Assembly: GCF_021726515.1 (NCBI RefSeq)
Contig: NZ_JAKKCJ010000002.1
Location: 1-64,000, forward strand
Direction of reading: 5' to 3'
Length of the DNA: 64,000 nucleotides
From: Vibrio sp. CK2-1
GTDB lineage: Bacteria > Pseudomonadota > Gammaproteobacteria > Enterobacterales > Vibrionaceae
Below are positions 44,111-53,300 of this stretch, piece by piece. How positions within the stretch are numbered: the first letter of the stretch is position 1; every line of letters begins with the position of its first letter. A model generated the notes under the pieces. It saw only the letters and a list, made by a program, of their open reading frames with translations. It had not been told where the DNA came from and ran no database searches. Made by a program: the position numbers and the translations under genes.

Positions 44111-44746
44111 AAAAGTTTTTGGTTTGTATGAAGCCGGAGAGTTTCGATTCTCCGATCTGATTACAGCTGATATTTTTCCCTAAATAAATGCTGCCCCAAA
44201 GTAGTTTTGCGTAACCAACCCCATCCCCGCTTCCCCTTATATTAACTCCTGCTGCCAAGTGGCTTTATCTATCAAGGGGAAGAGCTATTCTTTGTCGCTT
44301 GTAGCTACAATGCCAACTACAGATTACCGAACATTATTTGAGCGTCATTCCAGCCGAGCCTAAGCGAGAGCAGGAATCTACTAATCACGCGCTCAATATT
44401 GGAATGTTCTTTTTTCGCAGATACCACTACACAAAAAGCGCTCACAAATAACTCCCTCCCTTTACCAATGAAAAATACTTGGCATCAAGATTTACAGCCA
44501 AGGGAGGGCGGGGGAGGGTTGATGTGAGAAATTTATTTATACCCCAAAGGAGTTTGGCGTAATCAACAGCTCTTCATCATGAGTTGGCTTTGGTGAACTA
44601 TACGGATTATTTCCGCATTTTACGCTGAATAAATATGAGGTGAATTCATATGTTATGAATGAATTTAGTTATTTAGCTTGCTGTTCAAAAAAGTGACTGA
44701 GAAGATAGATGGAAAGACTATACGGATTTTATCCGTCTATTAAATA
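44111..44746. other. Repeat-rich intergenic region before the toxin-antitoxin cassette
   Basis: Some 640 bp hold no supported gene. They contain a near-repeat of CCCCAAAGTAGTTTTGCGTA then ACCAAC (about 44200) with CCCCAAAGGAGTTTGGCGTA then ATCAAC (about 44541). There is also an inverted pair CCCTCCCTT / AAGGGAGGG (about 44456-44510), and two copies of ACTATACGGATT about 120 bp apart (about 44598 and 44718). A copy of the dispersed palindromic repeat is listed separately. The mix suggests decayed insertions. Confidence 0.5.
44342..44404 (-). repeat. Dispersed palindromic repeat, copy 2 (inverted, partial)
   Basis: Read on the - strand, this stretch gives GCGCGTGATTAGTAGATTCC then TGCTCTCGCTTAGGCTCGGC and GGAATGACG. 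It matches 30469-30512 with few differences. It lacks the GTCATCCCTGA half seen in copy 1. Confidence 0.7.
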
Positions 44747-44753
44747 GTTAGCC
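44747..44753 (+). other. Possible left integron core site
   Basis: GTTAGCC resembles the GTTRRRY core at the 5' edge of integron cassettes. It lies 75 bp before the antitoxin. With the attC at 45388-45466 it would bound a cassette of about 712 bp. The motif is short and could occur by chance. Confidence 0.3.
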
Positions 44754-44774
44754 GTCATGGAGATTGCTATACTC

Positions 44775-44798
44775 AAAGTGATAGAATAGTATCACTTT
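44775..44798. promoter_or_regulatory. Operator palindrome of the toxin-antitoxin operon
   Basis: AAAGTGATA and TATCACTTT are a perfect 9-bp inverted repeat around GAATAG, directly after a TATACT -10-like box and 23 bp before the antitoxin ATG. Toxin-antitoxin operons are usually autorepressed at such sites. Confidence 0.65.
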
Positions 44799-44821
44799 AG
44801 TATTCCTTTGGAGCAGCTCTC

Positions 44822-45079
44822 ATGAAAGTAGAACTAGTGACATCACTTAAACGTCAAGCAACTAAGATCCTCGCCGATCTCCACGACACCAAAGAGCCAG
44901 TGTTAATTACTGAGCATGGTAAGCCATCTGCGTATCTAGTTGATGTTGATGACTACGAATTTATGCAAAATCGTATAGCTATTCTTGAGGGTATTGCACG
45001 AGGTGAGCGTGCACTAGCTGACGGTAAAATGCTAAGTCATGATGAAGCCAAGGACAAAATGTCAAAATGGCTGAAGTAA
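44822..45079 (+). CDS. Phd/YefM-family antitoxin
   Basis: This 85-aa antitoxin has the Phd/YefM fold: an N-terminal DNA-binding half (LKRQATKILADLHDTKEPVL, then ITEHGKPSAYLVDVDDYE) and a short acidic/basic C-terminal tail that would cover the toxin. It overlaps the toxin gene by 13 bp, the usual sign of coupled translation, and has a GGAGCAG ribosome site. A palindrome upstream likely gives autorepression. Confidence 0.9.
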   Translation: MKVELVTSLKRQATKILADLHDTKEPVLITEHGKPSAYLVDVDDYEFMQNRIAILEGIARGERALADGKMLSHDEAKDKMSKWLK

Positions 45080-45369
45080 TCTGGACAGAACCAGCGTTAT
45101 CTGACCTCAATGATATCGCTGAATATATAGCACTTGAAAATATTGTTGCGGCAAAGCAGTTAGTACAAACGATCTTCTCCAAAGTCGAACGCCTACAAAC
45201 TTTCCCAGAGTCAGGACGTATTCCACCCGAATTAGAACATTTAAGTTATCGTGAAGTTGTCGTTAATCCATGTCGTGTTTTCTATAAACAACACGGTGAC
45301 AAAGTGTTTATTCTGTTTGTTATGCGTGCAGAGAGAGACTTGCGTAAGTTCTTGTTGAGTAAGCAATAA
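45067..45369 (+). CDS. ParE/RelE-superfamily toxin
   Basis: This 100-aa toxin begins VIWTEPALSDLNDIAEYIA and ends ILFVMRAERDLRKFL, the ParE/RelE superfamily pattern. Its length and the SGRIPPELEHLSYREVVV block are nearest to the ParE side, where the target is DNA gyrase, but RelE-type mRNA cleavage cannot be excluded from sequence. It is paired with a Phd-type antitoxin and followed by an integron attC site 19 bp after the stop. Confidence 0.9.
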   Translation: MAEVIWTEPALSDLNDIAEYIALENIVAAKQLVQTIFSKVERLQTFPESGRIPPELEHLSYREVVVNPCRVFYKQHGDKVFILFVMRAERDLRKFLLSKQ

Positions 45370-45387
45370 CCTTCGGGAATGAGCGGC

Positions 45388-45466
45388 TAATAAACTGGTT
45401 AAGAGTGATTCGCAACGTGTGGCATTTTCAGTATGCGTTGCTCACACCTTAACAGGGCGTTGGTAT
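45388..45466 (+). other. attC: Integron attC recombination site (Vibrio superintegron type)
   Basis: GGTTAAGAGTGATTCGCAACG and its inverse around CGTTGCTCACACCTTAAC form an imperfect stem with TGTGGCATTTTCAGTA as the terminal part. AAAC at the left and GGGCGTT at the right are the outer core half-sites, with predicted cleavage after G45459. The sequence closely resembles remembered Vibrio cassette-array attC sites, in shortened form. It directly follows the toxin-antitoxin pair, as expected for a gene cassette. Confidence 0.8.
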
Positions 45467-45492
45467 GACTATGAGTTTAGAGGAAAAGCAAT

Positions 45493-45873
45493 ATGAATTA
45501 TGATGAGTTCAACCATTTTTGTGGCTCTTTTGCTGCAACGAGTCACGTTGTTCAATGGGGTAATTCAGATGTATGGAAGGTTGGGGGTAAAGTCTTTGCT
45601 ATAGGCGGTTGGGGCGATGGCTCTCAAGCGGCGTTCACTTTTAAAACTTCCGACTTAAATTTCGACTTTCTAAGTGATTGTGAAGGTTATAAACCCGCTC
45701 CTTATTTTGCTAGTCGTGGAATGAAGTGGATCCAGCAAGTCGAAACTTCGGGTAAATTAGACGACGATCTAAAGTATTATTTATCGGAGTCTTACCGCAT
45801 TGTCGCGAGTGGTTTAAGCAAGCGTAAACAACGAGAGTTAGGCATAGATCACCTAGTTGAACTACGCTCATAA
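45493..45873 (+). CDS. MmcQ/YjbR-family protein
   Basis: This 126-aa protein of the MmcQ/YjbR (DUF419) family has a CyaY-like fold and possible DNA-binding surface. Family features seen are NHFCGSFAATSHVVQWGNSD near the start and PAPYFASRGMKWIQ in the middle. AGAGGAAAAGCAAT precedes the ATG. It comes right after the attC site and might itself be cassette-derived, but no second attC follows it. Confidence 0.85.
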   Translation: MNYDEFNHFCGSFAATSHVVQWGNSDVWKVGGKVFAIGGWGDGSQAAFTFKTSDLNFDFLSDCEGYKPAPYFASRGMKWIQQVETSGKLDDDLKYYLSESYRIVASGLSKRKQRELGIDHLVELRS

Positions 45874-45922
45874 CAAACATTTAAGGCTTCAAGATACTTT
45901 TACTAATCTGCTATAAGTGGCT

Positions 45923-46513
45923 TTATTTCAGTTGAGCATACTGCATCACCAATTCAGCAATGCTTTTGGCGGAAAACTTCTTCATTAAATTCGAGCGGTG
46001 GACTTCGACCGTTCGCACTGCGATACATAACTCCTCGGCGATTTGTTGATTCTTCATTCCTTGCACCACCAAACCTAAAATAGCCTGCTCTCGCTCAGTT
46101 AACGATTCAAACGCCTTTTGTATCGTCATTGCTTGAGTGGCTTGTTCTGAATAATCACACGCCTTATTGATAGCCTCTACCAGTACCTTGCCATCTACCG
46201 GCTTTTGTAGAAAATCTACCGCGCCTTGCTTTAATGCTTCTACTGCCATGGGCACATCGCCGTGGCCGGTTAAATAAATCACGCCTAATGGACTATGTTG
46301 TTGCTGCAATAGTTGGTGGATTTGCTGGCCTCGCATACTTGGCATGCGGCTATCGAGTACTACACAACCAGCTTGATCGAGTTTCGCTTGTTGGAGAAAG
46401 CTTTCACCATCGGAAAAACAGTGCACTTGGTAGTCAAATTCTTGCAGCAAGAAGGCCAGAGAATCGAGCACGGATTCATCGTCATCAACTAGGTAAATCG
46501 GTAATTGAGTCAT
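45923..46513 (-). CDS. ttrR: Tetrathionate response regulator TtrR
   Basis: This 196-aa FixJ/NarL-type response regulator has a receiver domain with phospho-acceptor D54 in VVLDSRMP and conserved TGH and KP motifs. The LuxR-type helix-turn-helix at the C-terminus is LTEREQAILGLVVQG and VRTVEVHRSNLMKKF. It lies 9 bp after ttrS on the same strand and next to ttrBCA. The known role is activation of ttrBCA when tetrathionate is present. Confidence 0.93.
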   Translation of the reverse strand: MTQLPIYLVDDDESVLDSLAFLLQEFDYQVHCFSDGESFLQQAKLDQAGCVVLDSRMPSMRGQQIHQLLQQQHSPLGVIYLTGHGDVPMAVEALKQGAVDFLQKPVDGKVLVEAINKACDYSEQATQAMTIQKAFESLTEREQAILGLVVQGMKNQQIAEELCIAVRTVEVHRSNLMKKFSAKSIAELVMQYAQLK

Positions 46514-46522
46514 AGTGATCCT

Positions 46523-48364
46523 TTAACTATTTTGTTGATGGGGTGACGGTTGTAAGTAGGGGAGTTGAATATGCGCTTCACACCCGTGTGGCTCAATAGG
46601 AGACAAAGTAAAATGGCCATGATGATGTTCAATAATATCGTGGCAAATCGATAGCCCCAAGCCTAGTCCTTTTTCTTTAGTGCTGACAAAGGCGCTTTGT
46701 AATTCGCTGATAGGCTGAGCTAGACCTGCGCCATTATCACGCAGATAAATATCCAACTGTTGCTCGGTATAATCAATGACTATCTCAATGCAGTTAGTTG
46801 GCTCTTGAGGGTAGCTGAGACATGAATCGGCAGCGTTATTGATGATATTGACTAACACTTGCTGTAAACCTACCGCATCAGCATAAATCTCTCGCGGGTT
46901 GCCATTTGAGACCACTTCGATTTGTATCTTTTTATCCGTTAAGTCGTGGCTGAGTAGGGCTAAGGTGTCATCGATTAATGCATTGATGTTTAGGTTATGC
47001 TTAGCTACGGTACGTTTGGTGATTAAGGTTCGTAAGCGCTGCACAATTGCATCGACTCGCACTACTTGCTGCTCAATCTTATCCATAATTGGCGTTAGGC
47101 TGGTGGCATCCGCGCCTTTTTCAATCCGCAGTTTTGCTCCTTGGCTGTAATTGCGAATCGCAGAAAGGGGCTGATTAATTTCATGGGCTAGATTAGTACC
47201 TAGACCGCCAACAATCGCTACCCGCTGGGCATGTTCTAGCATTTGGCTTTTTTGTTTTAGTTCGAGTTGCGCTTGATTGAGGAGTTTCTGGTTGCGGTTA
47301 AAGCGAAACTCCAACCAAAAATGATAAATGTTCAGCGCGATAAATAAAATTGCTGCGCCCCAAGCCCATTGTTGATGCTGTTTGAGCCACATTAAAGCCT
47401 GTTGCCACCAAGGGGTTTGTTGTGGATGAATATTTAAATCACGATACATTTTCACCACGCTTAATGAACTGATCGGAGATGACCAACCTTGTGATTTAGC
47501 GGCAACCGCAGCAGGGCTATCTTTGGGTAGATTTAATAACGCTTGAGTTACCGCGGTGGCGACGACTTCATTGGCTTTGCTGGTTTTGGCAAATGACCAG
47601 TTGGGATACAGCGGGGTAGACACTGCGCATGGAAAGTCTTGCGGGGCGCTATTGTTGATCACCCGAAATTTCGATTTATCGATCAGCCCTTCTTTATCCA
47701 TATTCTCTAATAAGCATACCGGAGTAATTGCTACGTCGGATTGATGATCGCGTAGGTGATACAACATGGCATCAATCGGAAAGCCCAGATAATCAATTTT
47801 TTTGAAGAATAGGCTCGGGTCTTGTTGTTTGGATTTTAAATACTGACTTAAGGTAAGAAACCCGCCAAACGCATCCGGTGAAACGGCAACCGCGTGACTA
47901 TTTTGCAAATCTTCTAGGTCGATAAACGGACTGTCATTTCTGACAACTAAGGTGCTGCCGAGTGCTTGATTGGTGCCATTGGGCCACGGGCTTTTTAACG
48001 TCGCGATCCAAGATAACGGATATTGCCACCCCAATTTTACTGATTGGCCGGGATTGGTGATCACAAACTCGGCGCTGTTGGTTGTGATCACTTCTTCCAT
48101 TTGCTCTAGGTTTCTCGGCCGTAGAGAAAATTGGTATTGAGGTAATTGTTGGTTGAGCCAATCAATGGTCGGTTGCCAGCGTTGTATTGCTTGAGGATTA
48201 CCGCGAGTCGCCAGTACGGCAACTTGAATCGGATGAGCTATAGGTTGAGATTGAGGCTGTGAACTTTCAGCATGAGCTAAAGAAAAGTGGCTTATCCCGA
48301 AAATAATAAATAACAGGGGAAGCGACCATCTAGCTTGAGTGAGTGGTTTGATAAAGCGGTTCAC
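46523..48364 (-). CDS. ttrS: Tetrathionate sensor kinase TtrS
   Basis: This 613-aa histidine kinase has a signal peptide (to about residue 32, LAHA). A PhnD-like periplasmic binding domain (about 45-285) is followed by a membrane helix (about 335-355, WAWGAAILFIALNIYHF), a phospho-acceptor His in NLAHEINQPLSAIRN (about 395), and an ATPase domain with NIINNAADSC and GLGLGLSI. The start is GTG with AGGAA 6 nt upstream. It is transcribed away from ttrBCA. Confidence 0.94.
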   Translation of the reverse strand: MNRFIKPLTQARWSLPLLFIIFGISHFSLAHAESSQPQSQPIAHPIQVAVLATRGNPQAIQRWQPTIDWLNQQLPQYQFSLRPRNLEQMEEVITTNSAEFVITNPGQSVKLGWQYPLSWIATLKSPWPNGTNQALGSTLVVRNDSPFIDLEDLQNSHAVAVSPDAFGGFLTLSQYLKSKQQDPSLFFKKIDYLGFPIDAMLYHLRDHQSDVAITPVCLLENMDKEGLIDKSKFRVINNSAPQDFPCAVSTPLYPNWSFAKTSKANEVVATAVTQALLNLPKDSPAAVAAKSQGWSSPISSLSVVKMYRDLNIHPQQTPWWQQALMWLKQHQQWAWGAAILFIALNIYHFWLEFRFNRNQKLLNQAQLELKQKSQMLEHAQRVAIVGGLGTNLAHEINQPLSAIRNYSQGAKLRIEKGADATSLTPIMDKIEQQVVRVDAIVQRLRTLITKRTVAKHNLNINALIDDTLALLSHDLTDKKIQIEVVSNGNPREIYADAVGLQQVLVNIINNAADSCLSYPQEPTNCIEIVIDYTEQQLDIYLRDNGAGLAQPISELQSAFVSTKEKGLGLGLSICHDIIEHHHGHFTLSPIEPHGCEAHIQLPYLQPSPHQQNS

Positions 48365-48398
48365 ATGCTTTCCTCGTTTGAAATAGTTCTGGCAAAAC

Positions 48399-48412
48399 TT
48401 GTTCTAGATCAA
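48399..48412. promoter_or_regulatory. FNR-type box in the ttr divergent promoter
   Basis: TTGTTCTAGATCAA matches the FNR consensus TTGAT-N4-ATCAA at 9 of 10 positions. It lies between ttrS and ttrBCA. FNR-dependent anaerobic expression of ttrBCA is known from Salmonella, which supports the reading. Confidence 0.75.
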
Positions 48413-48505
48413 GTCAGGTTGGGTTATGTGGAAAACCACAATAGAGCAAAAAGTATCCATTGGCGAGAATACCCCTTAAGAGTTATCACCAGCAAGGCTA
48501 ATCTC

Positions 48506-49264
48506 ATGGATCAAACTAAACGACGCTTTCTCCGAGGTCTCGGCGCAGTTTCTGCCGGGGCTGCCATTATTCCGGTGGCGACCGCCGCACCTATCATTCG
48601 TAATAACCAAGAGCCGGGCCGTCAAGGCATGAAAGGCAAGCGTTATGCAATGGTAGTCGACCTGCGTAAATGTGTTGGTTGCCAAGCCTGTACAGTAGGT
48701 TGCAGCATTGAAAACCAAGTACCGATTGGTCAGTTCCGCACTACTGTGAAACAGTATGAAGTCACTTTAGATGACGGTTCAACAGCCAAGAAAGAAAGCA
48801 AGGTATTCACTTTACCACGTCTTTGTAACCATTGTGAAAACCCACCTTGTGTGGCGGTTTGCCCAGTACAAGCGACCTTCCAACGTGAAGACGGCATTGT
48901 GATGGTCGATAACAAACGCTGCGTAGCTTGTGCTTATTGTGTGCAAGCTTGTCCTTACGATGCTCGTTTTATCAATGAAGAAACCCTTACTGCTGATAAA
49001 TGTACTTTCTGTGCTCATCGCCTAGAAGAAGGTTTGCTTCCTGCTTGCGTAGAAACCTGTGTTGGCGGCGCGCGTGTGATTGGTGATTTAAATGATGCCA
49101 ATAGCCAAATTAGCCAGCTGATGCGTGAATTTAAAGATGAAATCAAAGTGCTAAAACCGGAAGCTGGTACGCAACCGCATGTGTTCTATATCGGTTTGCA
49201 AGATGAGTTTACCTCGCATATTGAAGGTAAAGCGGCGATTTACGATCCTCAAGGAGAGCACTAA
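48506..49264 (+). CDS. ttrB: Tetrathionate reductase iron-sulfur subunit TtrB
   Basis: This 252-aa ferredoxin-like subunit carries four [4Fe-4S] cysteine sets, starting CVGCQACTVGC at residues 56-66, then CNHCENPPCVAVCP and CVACAYCVQACP. A twin-arginine signal (KRRFLRGLGAV) is at residues 5-15. The start ATG 48506 has AAGG at 9 nt; the frame is open 57 codons further upstream through the FNR box and promoter, so that extension is rejected. It passes electrons from TtrC to TtrA. Confidence 0.95.
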   Translation: MDQTKRRFLRGLGAVSAGAAIIPVATAAPIIRNNQEPGRQGMKGKRYAMVVDLRKCVGCQACTVGCSIENQVPIGQFRTTVKQYEVTLDDGSTAKKESKVFTLPRLCNHCENPPCVAVCPVQATFQREDGIVMVDNKRCVACAYCVQACPYDARFINEETLTADKCTFCAHRLEEGLLPACVETCVGGARVIGDLNDANSQISQLMREFKDEIKVLKPEAGTQPHVFYIGLQDEFTSHIEGKAAIYDPQGEH

Positions 49265-50379
49265 TGAATATTACTGAAGTTTTAATTCCGTCTCAGACGG
49301 TGGCTTGGCTCCCGTGGGCAGTGCAATACTTTTTCTACATTGGCTCGGCTTATGCGGTGGCGATTTTATTTTTCGCGAGCTTAGTGCTACGCGATAAGAC
49401 CAGTCACACATTACGTGCCGCCTTGGCATTATGTTTAGGCATTTGTGCGATTGTTGGCCCGTTAGCCTTAACCGCTGACTTACACCAACCGGGTCGTGCT
49501 TGGCATTTCTTTCCTCATTTAACGTCTTGGTCTTGGATGTCGCGTGGCGCAATTTTATTGCCAATTTTCTCTATGCTAGCGGTATTAGCGGCGTGGTTAT
49601 ATTTACGCCCTGATATTAGCAAGCTAGCCAATAGCGATAATAAATACCTTCGTCTTGCTGGTTTGCTCACACTAGGTCAGTGGCAAGCTTCCGCTAAATT
49701 AATTACTGCGGTTGCTGGGGTAACGGTTCTTTCTGGCTTGTCGATTGCTTTGTACACCGGAATGGAAATCTACGCGGTTGTGGCTCGTCCAATGTGGCAT
49801 CAACCTGCGTCGCCTATCTTGTGGTTTGTGACCGCTTTCTTTGGTGCGATTGGTTTTACTTTGTTCATTTTGAACTTAATGCCGAACCAAGATAAGACCA
49901 TTGAACTGACTTCAACCGATATGAGTTTACTGAAACGTTGCGTGGCGATTTGCTCAGTGTTGTCGTTAATCCTATTACCTATTTGGGTATCCAATGGCGC
50001 TTATATGAACTTACTGCAATACGGCAGTTGGTTTAGCAACCTAGTGTTAATGATGGCTGCGTTTGTCGCTTGTTTAGTGATGGCGATGTTCGTGATGCGT
50101 GGTCAGCAATTTAAACGTCTTTCATTACTGGCTTGTAGTGCACTTACTATTGCTACCTGTTGGGCGATTCGCTGGATGACAATGATTGAAGTGCAAACTT
50201 TGCCGAAATACGACCAAGGTCCGTACCCTTATGATTTGCCATTAGGCGCACCGGGTATGCTGGGGGTAGTTGGCATGGCGGGTTTATGGCTATTGCTGGC
50301 GGTGATATTAACCGAAGTAGTGCAATCTAAATCTGACAAGTCAGTCGCATCAAACACTCCTTTATCAACTCAAGAGTAA
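49264..50379 (+). CDS. ttrC: Tetrathionate reductase membrane subunit TtrC
   Basis: This 371-aa NrfD-type integral membrane protein has eight or nine helices (YFFYIGSAYAVAILFFASLV, then AALALCLGICAIVGPLAL). It oxidises quinol and feeds electrons to TtrB. Its ATG overlaps the ttrB stop as TAATG, so translation is coupled. TtrA follows after 9 bp. Confidence 0.94.
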   Translation: MNITEVLIPSQTVAWLPWAVQYFFYIGSAYAVAILFFASLVLRDKTSHTLRAALALCLGICAIVGPLALTADLHQPGRAWHFFPHLTSWSWMSRGAILLPIFSMLAVLAAWLYLRPDISKLANSDNKYLRLAGLLTLGQWQASAKLITAVAGVTVLSGLSIALYTGMEIYAVVARPMWHQPASPILWFVTAFFGAIGFTLFILNLMPNQDKTIELTSTDMSLLKRCVAICSVLSLILLPIWVSNGAYMNLLQYGSWFSNLVLMMAAFVACLVMAMFVMRGQQFKRLSLLACSALTIATCWAIRWMTMIEVQTLPKYDQGPYPYDLPLGAPGMLGVVGMAGLWLLLAVILTEVVQSKSDKSVASNTPLSTQE

Positions 50380-50388
50380 GAGGTCATC

Positions 50389-53300
50389 ATGGATAACAAA
50401 CGTCGTAAGTTTATAAAATCTGGTCTTGCTGTTGGGGGCGGTGTTGCGTTTGCTGCAGGCTATTCTTCAACTGCAGCGCATACTGCAAAAGGTATTGTCG
50501 AGGGCACTGCTGGTGAGAAAACCAAACACATTCACTTTGGTAACTCACTTGACCCTGAATATCAGGTGAAGAACGGCAATCTAATTGCTAACCCAAAACA
50601 ACGTGTCGTGCCATCAATGTGTTTGGGGTGCTGGACGTTATGTGGCGTGCGTGTCCGCGTTGATAACGAAACTGATGAGATCTTACGTATCTCAGGCAAC
50701 CCTTATCATCCACTTTCAAGTGAGCAAAAAATCCCATTTGAAACACCAGTTAAAGATGCCTATTTATCCTTAACTGGTGAAGCGGGCATTGAAGGTCGCT
50801 CGACGGCTTGTGCTCGTGGTAATGCCATGATGGATGCGCGCACTAGCCCATATCGTATTACTCAACCATTAAAACGTGTTGGTAAACGTGGTGAAGGTAA
50901 ATGGGAGCCGATTAGCTATGAGCAACTATTAAAAGAAGTGGTTGAAGGTGGCGATTTGTTTGGTGAAGGTCATGTCGATGGCTTAAAAGCGATTCGTGAT
51001 ATTAAAACGCCGGTTGATCCGAATAACCCTGAATACGGCCCGCTAGCCAACCAATTATTGATGACCAATGCGAGTAATGAAGGTCGTGATGACATCATTA
51101 AACGTTTTGCTTTTAATAGTTTTGGTACTCGTAACTTTGGTCATCATGGCTCGTATTGTGGTTACGCATTCCGTGCCGGCTCTGGCGCATTTATGAATGA
51201 TCTAGATGGCTTCTCTCACATGAAGCCTGATTTTGAACATGCAGAATTTGCGTTATTTATTGGTACTGCGCCAGCGCAAGCCGGTAATCCATTTAAGCGT
51301 CAAGCACGTCAATTGGCCAATGCACGTACTCGCGGAAATTTTGAATACACAGTAGTGACACCTACTCTTCAAATGTCGACTAGTCTTGCCACGGGGAATA
51401 ATAACCATTGGTTAGCCATTAAATCGGGCACCGATTCCGCTTTAGTATTGGCGATCATTCAGTGGATGATCAGCAACGACAAATACGATAAAAATTTCCT
51501 TGTTCAGCCAAGTGCTGCTGCAATGAAAAAAGCCGGTAATGCCCATTGGTGTAACGCGACACATTTAGTGATTGTTGAGCAAGGCCATGAGCGAGAAGGT
51601 AGTTTCTTACGTGCTTCCGATCTTGGTTTGGCTTTCAGTGGCGATAAATTGTCAGATGGCGATGCCTATGTGATTCTTGATCAAGCCACTGGTGAGTTAA
51701 CTCTGCATACTCAAGATAAACCTGCGCAGTTGTATGTTGATCAAAAGGTCAACACGCCAAATGGTGAGATTGCGGTTCGTTCATCGATGCAACAACTCAA
51801 GCAAGCAGCGTTTGAATACTCTATTGATGAATTCGCTGAGCTTTGTGGTATTCCTGCTAATGAAATTACTCAGTTAGCGGCTAAATTGCATAAACACGGC
51901 AGTAAGTCTGTGGTCGATACTCATGGCGGTAACATGCACAGTAACGGCTTCTACAATGCCTTTAGTATTGTGATGCTTAACGCCATGCTAGGTAACATCA
52001 ACAAAAAAGGCGGCATGAAAGCTAAAGCGGGTGGTTATCCTACTTCGGCTGCTGGCCCACGTTACGATTTCACTAAGTTTGATGGCATGGTTGCGCCGAA
52101 GGGAGTATTTCTTTCTCGCTCTAAATTCCCATATCAAAAAACCACTGAATATAAACGTCGTGTTGAAGCTGGTGAATCGCCATATCCAACTCGTGCACCT
52201 TGGTATCCAATTTCTGCGCCATTGCTTACTGAGCATTTATCGGCGGCGATTGATGGTTATCCGTACCGCTTAAAAGCTTGGATCAACCACATGGCGAACC
52301 CACTGTATGGCGTACCGGGTTTAACCACGTTGTTACGTGACAAATTGTGCGATCCGAAAGAGTTGCCTTTGATTGTTTCGGTGGATGCGTTTATCAATGA
52401 AACCACGGCAATTTCTGACTATATCGTGCCAGATACCGTGACTTATGAAAGTTGGGGTATGGCTGGTCCTTGGCATGATGTTCCGACCAAAGCGGTCACC
52501 GCTCGTTGGCCGATTGTCGAAGCTCGTACTGAGAAAACTGCCGATGGTCGTGAGATTTGCTTAGAAACCTTCTTAATTGATATGGCGAAAAGCATGAAGC
52601 TAGGTGGCTTTGGTGATAACGCGATTAAAGATGCGCAAGGTAACTGGCATGGCATTCATAATGCGGCAGACTTCTACCTACGTTCAGCAGCTAACCTTGC
52701 TTATGTTGCTGGTGGAACGCCCAATGCTAGCAGTGAAGATATTTACTTTTCAGGGCTAGAGCGTTTACTACCCGATATGCAGCGCGTGTTAAGCAAAGAT
52801 GAATTCGCTAAAGTAGCCTTTATTTATGCTCGCGGCGGACGTTTTGAAAATGCCACTGAAGCTTACAAAGGTGATGTCATGAAATATCAATGGCAAAAAC
52901 CGGTGGCGATTTGGAATGAAAAACTCGGTACTTCGCGTAATACCATGTCAGGTGAGTTGTATTCTGGTTGCCCAACTTGGTATCCACAAAAACTGGCAGA
53001 TGGTACGCCAATGGATGAGATGTATGCTAAGTCAGAGTGGCCGTTTACCTTAACCAACTTTAAGTCGAATATTCATAGCGCGGTATCTAATCTTTCACCA
53101 CGTTTGAATTCAATTAAAGGTAATAATCCGGTTTATATTCACCTAGAAGATGCCAAGCAATACGGCGTGCAAACGGGCGATCAGTTTACGGTTGAAACGC
53201 CAACTCACTCAATCAAAGTAACGGCAATGCTGGTGGATGGTATTCACCGTGGCGTACTCGGCTTTGAGCATGGCTTTGGTCATACCGAGCTTGGTGAACG

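Noticed and set aside
48335..48505. 57-codon upstream extension of TtrB
   Set aside because: It runs through the FNR box and the ttrS start. The twin-arginine start at 48506 with AAGG is clearly better.
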